Of a DNA stretch of 11,195 nucleotides, positions 6,325-11,195 are shown piece after piece (the first letter of the stretch is position 1; each line of letters starts with the position of its first letter). This DNA comes from CAZIWX01 sp964543125 (lineage in GTDB: Bacteria > Fidelibacterota > UBA8477): NCBI GenBank assembly GCA_964543125.1, contig CAZIWX010000081.1:1-11195 (forward strand). The letters run 5' to 3'. The notes under the pieces are model-generated. The model was not told the origin of the DNA. It worked only from the letters and a program-made list of their open reading frames with translations, and made no database searches. Position numbers and translations under genes: made by a program.

Positions 6325-6330
6325 TTGAAA

Positions 6331-7428
6331 ATGGAACAGGAAGCTTCCTTCTCTGATATTCTGGAAGCGAGGGGCGTGGAACGCCGGGATTTTCTAAAAT
6401 TCTGTAGTCTCATGTCGGTTTATCTGGGATCATCGCCGTTGATGGTACCGAAGATCGTTTATGCCATGGAATCGAAACCTCGAATTCCGGTCATTTGGCT
6501 GCACGGTCTGGAATGTACCTGTTGTAGTGAATCGTTCATCCGCTCTTCGCATCCCCTGGTGGCGGACATCATCCTGAATATGATTTCGTTGGATTATGAC
6601 GACACGCTCAGTGCCGCGGCCGGATTTCAGCTAGAGGCGGTTAGGAAGCAGATTATGCGGGATTATAAAGGCAAATATATCCTTGCGGTCGAGGGGAACG
6701 TGCCCACAAAGGACAATGGTGTGTATTGCACGGTTGGCGGAGATAGCTTCTTGAATGTCCTGAAGGAAACCGCGGCAGATGCCCAGGCGTTGATTGCCTG
6801 GGGTTCGTGCGCCTCCTTTGGCTGCGTTCAGAATGCCAAACCCAATCCCACCGGGGCCACACCCATTCACAAAATTATTAAAGACAAACCCATCGTGAAT
6901 GTACCGGGTTGTCCGCCGATTGCGGAAGTTATGACGGGTGTCATCACCCACCTGCTCACCTTCGGTAAGCTGCCTGACCTGGATCGTCTGGGCCGGCCCA
7001 AGCCGTTCTATGGGGTCAGAATTCACGATAAATGCGAGCGCCGGGCCTATTTCGATGCCGGTATGTTCGTGGAAAGTTTTGATGATGAGGGCGCCCGCAA
7101 CGGATGGTGTCTGTACAAGATGGGTTGTAAAGGACCCACTACCTACAACGCATGCTCTTCAATCAAGTGGAATGAAGGCGTCAGTTTTCCCATCGGTTCC
7201 GGTCACCCGTGTATCGGCTGTGCCGCACCCAATTTTTGGGATAACGGGCCCTTCTACTCAAGATTGGCCGATATTAGTTTTCTTGGCACCAATTCCAACG
7301 CCAATAAGATAGGGGCCTATGCCGTCGGTGCGGCGGCCGTGGGCATGGCAGCGCATGCCATCGGTACGGCGGTGAAAAAATCCCATGACACTAAAAAAAC
7401 ACCCGTTTCGGCCGGGAAGGAGGATTAA
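6331..7428 (+). CDS. hyaA: [NiFe]-hydrogenase small subunit, six-cysteine (oxygen-tolerant type)
   Basis: This subunit carries the three Fe-S clusters that move electrons from the NiFe site toward cytochrome b. The 365-residue precursor has a Tat signal (ERRDFLKF at 17-24, hydrophobic stretch to about 45, possible cleavage after VYA). The proximal cluster region has Cys62, Cys64, Cys65 (ECTCC), Cys160, Cys165 (GSCASFGC) and Cys194 (PGCPP). These are all six cysteines of the [4Fe-3S] cluster that gives oxygen tolerance in E. coli Hyd-1-like enzymes; standard enzymes have glycines at the second and fifth. Distal [4Fe-4S] ligands are His232, Cys235, Cys260 and Cys266; medial [3Fe-4S] ligands are Cys275, Cys294 and Cys297. 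A C-terminal helix (about 328-347) anchors the protein in the membrane. The large subunit follows after 3 bp. Confidence 0.97.
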   Translation: MEQEASFSDILEARGVERRDFLKFCSLMSVYLGSSPLMVPKIVYAMESKPRIPVIWLHGLECTCCSESFIRSSHPLVADIILNMISLDYDDTLSAAAGFQLEAVRKQIMRDYKGKYILAVEGNVPTKDNGVYCTVGGDSFLNVLKETAADAQALIAWGSCASFGCVQNAKPNPTGATPIHKIIKDKPIVNVPGCPPIAEVMTGVITHLLTFGKLPDLDRLGRPKPFYGVRIHDKCERRAYFDAGMFVESFDDEGARNGWCLYKMGCKGPTTYNACSSIKWNEGVSFPIGSGHPCIGCAAPNFWDNGPFYSRLADISFLGTNSNANKIGAYAVGAAAVGMAAHAIGTAVKKSHDTKKTPVSAGKED

Positions 7429-7431
7429 CCA

Positions 7432-9153
7432 ATGGCAAGACGAATTGTAGTTGATCCAATCCCCCGCATTGAGGGGCATTTACGGATCGAAGCGAAGTTG
7501 AATGATAAGAATGTTATTTCCGATGCCTTCAGCAGCGGCACCATGTGGCGCGGTCTGGAGATCATTTTGAAGGGTCGCGACCCTCGGGACGCATGGGCTT
7601 TTACCCAGCGAATTTGCGGTGTTTGCACCACCGTTCACGCTCTGGCATCCGTCCGGTGTGTGGAGGACGCGCTGGGAATTCCGGTTCCGGAAAATGCCCG
7701 GATTATTCGGAATCTCATGAATGCTACTCAACAAACTCAGGACCACCTGGTCCATTTTTATCATCTCCATGCACTGGATTGGGTGGATGTAGTGAGCGCC
7801 CTGAAGGCCGATCCCAAAGAAACATCCCGGATTGCCCAGAGTATTTCTCCCTGGCCAAAATCATCGCCCGGTTACTTCAAGGATTTGAAAGGCCGTCTGC
7901 AGAAGTTCGTCGAAAGTGGTCAATTGGGAATTTTTTCCAATGGCTATTGGGGACACAGCGGTTATCTGCTACCGCCGGAGGTAAATCTGTTGGCTGTGGC
8001 GCATTACCTCGAAGCGCTGGAGTTCCAGAAAGAAATCGTAAAAATTCATACGGTTTTCGGTGGCAAAAATCCGCATCCCAATTACCTGGTGGGTGGTATG
8101 GCTTCGGCTATCAATCCGGAAAGTGACCGGGCAATCAATATCGAACGGCTGAACATGGTCAAACAGATCATTGATCAGACCAATACGTTTATTGACCAGG
8201 TGTACATTCCCGATCTGATTGCCATTGCCGGCTACTACAAGGGCTGGTTGCATGGTGGCGGCTTGGGAAACTACTTGTCTTATGGTGATTTCCCGGAAAC
8301 CAGTCTGGAGGATCCGGCGAGCTTCCTCTGGCCCCGGGGCGCTATCCTCAATAAAGATCTTTCCACGGTCTATGATGATGTCAATCCTAAGGACACTCAA
8401 CAGATCAAGGAAGAGATTGCCCATAGCTGGTATACCTACGCTGGTGGCGATGACAAGGCTTTACACCCCTGGGAAGGTGAGACCGCTCCGAAATACAGTG
8501 GCCCGCAGCCTCCCTACGAGTATCTCGACACGGATAAAAAGTACAGTTGGCTCAAGACCCCACGCTGGAAGAATAATCCCATGGAAGTAGGTCCGTTGGC
8601 GCGCGTATTGGTTGCTTATGCCAAGGGTAATGAAGAGATCCGGGGACTGGTGACCCTTGTTTTAAAGAAACTGGATGTCCCGGCGGCAGCGCTCTTTTCT
8701 ACGCTGGGCCGGACTGCCGCACGCGGTATTGAATGCAAGCAGACAGCCGGGTTCATGCGCCATTATTACGACCAACTGGTCGCCAATATCAAAGCCGGGC
8801 AGTACGACACCTTCAATGCGGATATGTGGAATCCCGACCGCTGGCCGAAGGAAGCCAAGGGTTTTGGCTTTACTGAAGCACCCCGCGGAGCTTTGGGACA
8901 CTGGATTCACATCAAGGATAAAAAGATCGAAGACTACCAGATCGTCGTTCCTTCCACCTGGAATGCCTCGCCCCGGGACGGCCAGGGTCGATCCGGCGCC
9001 TATGAGGCTGCGTTGAAAAACACGCCCATGGTCGATCCGGAACAGCCGCTGGAAATACTGCGTACTGTGCATTCGTTTGATCCGTGTCTCGCCTGCGCCT
9101 CGCATATCATGGACATGAACGGCAACGAAATAACGACAGTCAAAATCGTATAA
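7432..9153 (+). CDS. hyaB: [NiFe]-hydrogenase large subunit, catalytic
   Basis: The large subunit holds the NiFe(CN)2CO site that splits H2. The 573-residue precursor has the L1 motif RICGVC (Cys62, Cys65) and the L2 motif DPCLACASH (Cys552, Cys555, His558), which supply the four nickel-binding cysteines. The early RIEGH segment has the conserved glutamate (Glu14). After His558 there is a 15-residue tail, the peptide removed by the HyaD protease once nickel is inserted. Both CxxC motifs have cysteine, so this is not a selenoprotein. There is no signal peptide; it is exported with the small subunit. AAGGAGG lies 8 nt before the ATG, at the end of hyaA. Group 1 assignment is firm; subgroup 1d is inferred from the small subunit. 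Confidence 0.97.
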   Translation: MARRIVVDPIPRIEGHLRIEAKLNDKNVISDAFSSGTMWRGLEIILKGRDPRDAWAFTQRICGVCTTVHALASVRCVEDALGIPVPENARIIRNLMNATQQTQDHLVHFYHLHALDWVDVVSALKADPKETSRIAQSISPWPKSSPGYFKDLKGRLQKFVESGQLGIFSNGYWGHSGYLLPPEVNLLAVAHYLEALEFQKEIVKIHTVFGGKNPHPNYLVGGMASAINPESDRAINIERLNMVKQIIDQTNTFIDQVYIPDLIAIAGYYKGWLHGGGLGNYLSYGDFPETSLEDPASFLWPRGAILNKDLSTVYDDVNPKDTQQIKEEIAHSWYTYAGGDDKALHPWEGETAPKYSGPQPPYEYLDTDKKYSWLKTPRWKNNPMEVGPLARVLVAYAKGNEEIRGLVTLVLKKLDVPAAALFSTLGRTAARGIECKQTAGFMRHYYDQLVANIKAGQYDTFNADMWNPDRWPKEAKGFGFTEAPRGALGHWIHIKDKKIEDYQIVVPSTWNASPRDGQGRSGAYEAALKNTPMVDPEQPLEILRTVHSFDPCLACASHIMDMNGNEITTVKIV

Positions 9154-9165
9154 GGAGAATCAGCA

Positions 9166-9858
9166 ATGGCTCAATTATACGAAGAGCAATATGTATGGCG
9201 GTTACCGGTTCGGGTTTACCACTGGATCAACGCTCTGTCTGTGCTGACCCTGTTCTTAACCGGATTGTATATCGCCTGGCCGCTGGTGAGCCCGGCGGTG
9301 GGTGAAGCCGTGTGGTACCACCGCATGGCCTGGGTCCGAACGGTCCATTTTATCACCGCCTTTGTGTTTATCGCGAATTTTCTCTTCCGGCTTTACTGGG
9401 CGCTGTTTGGCAACGACCGGTATGCCCGGTTCGGTGGATTCAAACCCTGGCAACCCATCTGGTGGGGCCAGCCGTTCAAGGATCAGTTGGCCAGTTACCT
9501 CTTCCTGAAAAAGGATGAACCCAACTATTGCGGTCACAATCCGGTAGCGGCTTTAACTCACTTCCTTTTTGTGTTTTGCGGCTCGATTTTCATGATATTC
9601 ACCGGGTTAGCCATGTATTCGGAAAACAATCCGGGCGGGTTGTTGAATACCTTGTTTGGCTGGGTTATCCCGTTATTTGGGAGCAGTATGGCGCTGCATA
9701 CAATTCACCACGTGGTGGCCTGGGTCTTTCCGGTTTACCTCGTGCTCCATCTGTATGCCGTCATCCGGCATGATATCGTTGACCGCTCCAGTGTTACATC
9801 CTCCATTATAACCGGTTATAAAACCCGGGTGGAAGAATGTCCCGAATACGCTGATTGA
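9166..9858 (+). CDS. hyaC: HyaC-type di-haem cytochrome b of hydrogenase
   Basis: This integral membrane cytochrome b takes electrons from the distal cluster of the small subunit and reduces the quinone pool. The 230-residue product has four predicted membrane helices (about 18-40, 57-80, 127-150 and 177-201). Candidate haem ligands in or near them are His19, His61, His132, His178, His181, His182 and His195; which ones bind the two haems cannot be settled by eye. The N-terminal motif WRLPVRVYHWIN and the HNPVAALTH segment before helix 3 are typical of Ni/Fe-hydrogenase b-type cytochromes. The TAA stop of hyaB overlaps the Shine-Dalgarno (TAAGGAG), 8 nt from the ATG, so the two genes are probably coupled. 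The gene is intact and of usual length. Confidence 0.95.
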   Translation: MAQLYEEQYVWRLPVRVYHWINALSVLTLFLTGLYIAWPLVSPAVGEAVWYHRMAWVRTVHFITAFVFIANFLFRLYWALFGNDRYARFGGFKPWQPIWWGQPFKDQLASYLFLKKDEPNYCGHNPVAALTHFLFVFCGSIFMIFTGLAMYSENNPGGLLNTLFGWVIPLFGSSMALHTIHHVVAWVFPVYLVLHLYAVIRHDIVDRSSVTSSIITGYKTRVEECPEYAD

Positions 9859-9893
9859 GGCCAATTCGATACCGAATGAATAATCAATTAAGC

Positions 9894-9934
9894 GGGTAGG
9901 GGAATGCAATCTTTCCTCTACCCCTTGTCGTTTT
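9894..9934 (+). terminator. Hairpin with T-rich tail between hyaC and hyaD (partial terminator or RNA-stability element)
   Basis: GGGTAGGGGAA (9894-9904) pairs with TTCCTCTACCC (9913-9923): 11 bp including one G-U pair, with an 8-nt loop. It is followed by CTTGTCGTTTT, an interrupted T-rich tail. The following genes hyaD and the thioredoxin gene have no clear promoter of their own, so the hairpin more likely lowers their expression relative to hyaABC or protects the hyaABC message than ends the operon fully. Confidence 0.55.
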
Positions 9935-9957
9935 CAAACGCAACTATCTAATTCATC

Positions 9958-10437
9958 ATGCAGATTAATGTGCTGGGGCTGGGAAATATCATGTTCGGCG
10001 ATGAGGGCTTCGGCGTGGAAGCGGTGCGTTTGCTGGCCGAATCCGGTCCCTTCCCGCCGGAAGTGCAAATCGTCGATGGCGGCACCCAGGGCTTGTATTT
10101 ACTCAATTTTATCGAGGACCCGGATTGTTTGCTGGTTTTCGATGCGTTGATCCCGGTGCACTACAACCGGCAGGTCTATGTCTATCGCCAACAGGAATTA
10201 CCGGCTTTCATTCATCGTAAAATGTCATCCCACCAAATCGGCCTGAGTGAACTCTTTTCCCTGGCAAAATTGAATGACAAGTTACCTGGTGAAATTGCGT
10301 TGGTGGGCATTCCGCCGGCGACCTTGGAAATGCAGGTGGGATTAAGTGAGACGGCCAAAATATTACTGCCGGAAGCGGTAGCCGCCGGTGAAAAAATCAT
10401 CCGTGAGTGGCTCGCCCGGGGTGACGCTCCGGCATGA
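9958..10437 (+). CDS. hyaD: HyaD, hydrogenase large-subunit maturation endopeptidase
   Basis: This nickel-dependent protease cleaves the C-terminal tail of HyaB after His558, closing the active site. The 159-residue product has the family start INVLGLGNIMFGDEGFGVE. The three residues known to bind the metal in E. coli HybD are at the expected places: Glu16, Asp62 (VFDAL) and His92 (SSHQIGL). Length is normal. There is no recognisable ribosome binding site before the ATG; the preceding bases are ATCTAATTCATC. It stands 99 bp after hyaC, beyond a hairpin, and its stop overlaps the next start as ATGA. Low expression relative to the structural genes would suit a catalytic maturation factor. Confidence 0.95.
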   Translation: MQINVLGLGNIMFGDEGFGVEAVRLLAESGPFPPEVQIVDGGTQGLYLLNFIEDPDCLLVFDALIPVHYNRQVYVYRQQELPAFIHRKMSSHQIGLSELFSLAKLNDKLPGEIALVGIPPATLEMQVGLSETAKILLPEAVAAGEKIIREWLARGDAPA

Positions 10438-11036
10438 GTACCCTGGGAATATTGGTTCTGGTTATTGCCTCGGTGCTGTTGGGCTTTTTTATCAATTCAG
10501 TGGTTTATCATGCCCGCAGCGGCGTAAAAGTGGGTGGACCGGCGCCGGGCTTTGTCGTGGAGCGGTTGGATGGGAAACGAATCGGTCAGGCGGACTGGAA
10601 CCGGCCCCCTCAGCCGGTAATTCTCTGTTTTGTTTCGCCCAAATGCAATGTGTGCCGCCGCTTAACGCTGTATCTCCAGTCACTCGATGAAAAATACCCT
10701 GAAGCGGAAATTGATATTATCATCGTGGGCCTTAACGGTTCGCCGGAAGAGTACCGTCAATGGAAACGAAGCCTTAATCTTAAATTGGATGTAGCCACCG
10801 ATACGGATAACACGACCAAGGTGAAATACGCTATATATGCGTTGCCAACAGCTTTTTTTATTTCATCCGGCGGGTTGGTTCGGCATATCCAACACGGATT
10901 CCGAGCCTATGACGACCAGGTTTTGGAGAAATTATATCTGGACCGGCTGGAACGCATGGAGCAGCGGCGGCGGGCGGCGCCGGATGAAGAGAAATTGTTA
11001 TCGCGGATGACGCGGATTGGCACGGATGAAACCTAA
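10434..11036 (+). CDS. Membrane-anchored thioredoxin-fold protein (TlpA/MauD-like)
   Basis: The 200-residue protein has an N-terminal membrane segment (about 4-26) and a thioredoxin-like domain (about 33-170). The domain opens with VGGPAPGFVVERLDG, as in the TlpA/AhpC-TSA group. The active site is Cys71-Asn-Val-Cys74 within FVSPKCNVCRRL, and the usual cis-proline is Pro138 in ALPTAFF. An extra Cys65 lies on the preceding strand. The charged tail (about 168-196) is rich in Arg and Glu. The SPxCxVC context resembles MauD, the accessory disulfide protein of methylamine dehydrogenase. It overlaps hyaD by ATGA and holds the place taken by hyaE/hupG in other hydrogenase operons; those also have a thioredoxin fold but, as I recall, lack CxxC and a membrane helix. 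The side of the membrane is unclear: the N-terminus is uncharged while RSGVK follows the helix, which by the positive-inside rule would favour a cytoplasmic domain. Confidence 0.85.
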   Translation: MSTLGILVLVIASVLLGFFINSVVYHARSGVKVGGPAPGFVVERLDGKRIGQADWNRPPQPVILCFVSPKCNVCRRLTLYLQSLDEKYPEAEIDIIIVGLNGSPEEYRQWKRSLNLKLDVATDTDNTTKVKYAIYALPTAFFISSGGLVRHIQHGFRAYDDQVLEKLYLDRLERMEQRRRAAPDEEKLLSRMTRIGTDET

Positions 11037-11195
11037 AGTTTTTAATATGGCAGGTGAACCCCCGTTTTTATGGTGATGGTTGTGAATCCAACAATCATCT
11101 CATATTCAATCCGGGAACCGTTTCAATGGTCTGCTAAATAAGCCGGGTCGTCCGGGTGGGACTCATTCTTTTCGATTGATTTTTATACCCGGCAT
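11037..11195. other. Gene-free right edge with a hairpin
   Basis: No open frame with a plausible start was found on either strand in these 159 bp. GATGGTTGT (11075-11083) pairs with ACAATCATC (11091-11099) around a 7-nt loop, 9 bp with one G-U pair. It lacks a following T-run, so it is at best a weak terminator or a message 3'-end structure for the hydrogenase operon. Confidence 0.4.

Larger units (their letters stand above)
5553..6330. other. Divergent, repeat-rich intergenic region
   Basis: This 778-bp stretch separates the minus-strand VKOR gene from the plus-strand hydrogenase operon. I see no convincing gene. A frame open from 5587 to 6000 (plus) has no recognisable domain, a proline-rich end, and many codons that are scarce in the neighbouring genes. 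What it does hold is repeats. Two perfect 9-bp hairpins lie at 6012-6041 and 6069-6093, and a 13-bp long-range inverted repeat at 6216-6311. A 10-bp direct repeat lies at 5944 and 5965, the 9-mers AATTGCGAA (5585, 5666), ATTGCTTTT (5654, 6086) and CTGGCGCCA (5874, 5959) each occur twice, and short palindromes CTGGCGCCAG (5874-5883) and ATTGCAAT (6205-6212) are present. It probably contains the control region of the structural operon and a long 5' leader. A decayed gene cannot be ruled out. Confidence 0.6.

Noticed and set aside
6301..6330. GTG start ten codons upstream of hyaA
   Set aside because: No Shine-Dalgarno before it, while the ATG at 6331 has AAGGAG at ideal spacing.
7615..9105. Possible selenocysteine in the large subunit
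   Set aside because: Both L1 and L2 motifs have normal cysteine codons and no in-frame TGA occurs.

Overview
This window carries most of a [NiFe]-hydrogenase locus of the membrane-bound, respiratory H2-uptake type (group 1, HyaAB-like). It comes from a bacterium with a Tat export system and a membrane-bound quinone respiratory chain. The phylum cannot be fixed from the sequence: the proteins are recognisable family members, but none is a clear species marker. No mobile element, CRISPR array, tRNA or rRNA was seen.

Layout. The left half (1-4985) is a tightly packed minus-strand maturation operon, in transcription order hypA, hypB, hypF, hypC, hypD, hypE. Junctions overlap or nearly touch, and hypE runs off the left edge after 36 codons. 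A good sigma70-type promoter (TTGACT, 17 bp, TATTCT) lies just upstream of hypA, with a perfect 14-bp palindrome about 60-65 bp upstream of the predicted start. Next on the minus strand (5103-5552) is a four-helix membrane protein of the vitamin K epoxide reductase (VKOR) superfamily. Then comes a gene-poor stretch of about 780 bp (5553-6330) rich in inverted and direct repeats, which separates the two divergent transcription units.

The right half (6331-11036) is the plus-strand structural operon: Tat-exported small subunit (hyaA), large subunit (hyaB), di-haem cytochrome b (hyaC), a hairpin, the large-subunit maturation protease (hyaD), and a membrane-anchored thioredoxin-fold protein that overlaps hyaD by 4 bp. 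The last 159 bp hold no gene, only a hairpin.

How it works together. HypA and HypB deliver nickel. HypF and HypE make the cyanide ligands, and HypC and HypD assemble the Fe(CN)2CO unit. HyaD then removes the C-terminal tail of the large subunit. The mature dimer is exported by the Tat signal of the small subunit, anchored by its C-terminal helix, and passes electrons from H2 through HyaC to the quinone pool.

Points of special interest. The small subunit has all six cysteines of the oxygen-tolerant [4Fe-3S] proximal cluster. Two thiol-redox proteins, the VKOR homologue and the thioredoxin-like protein, bracket the hydrogenase genes and could form a dedicated disulfide relay. The long leader of hyaA has unusually strong inverted repeats, including a 13-bp closing stem with an alternative pairing partner.
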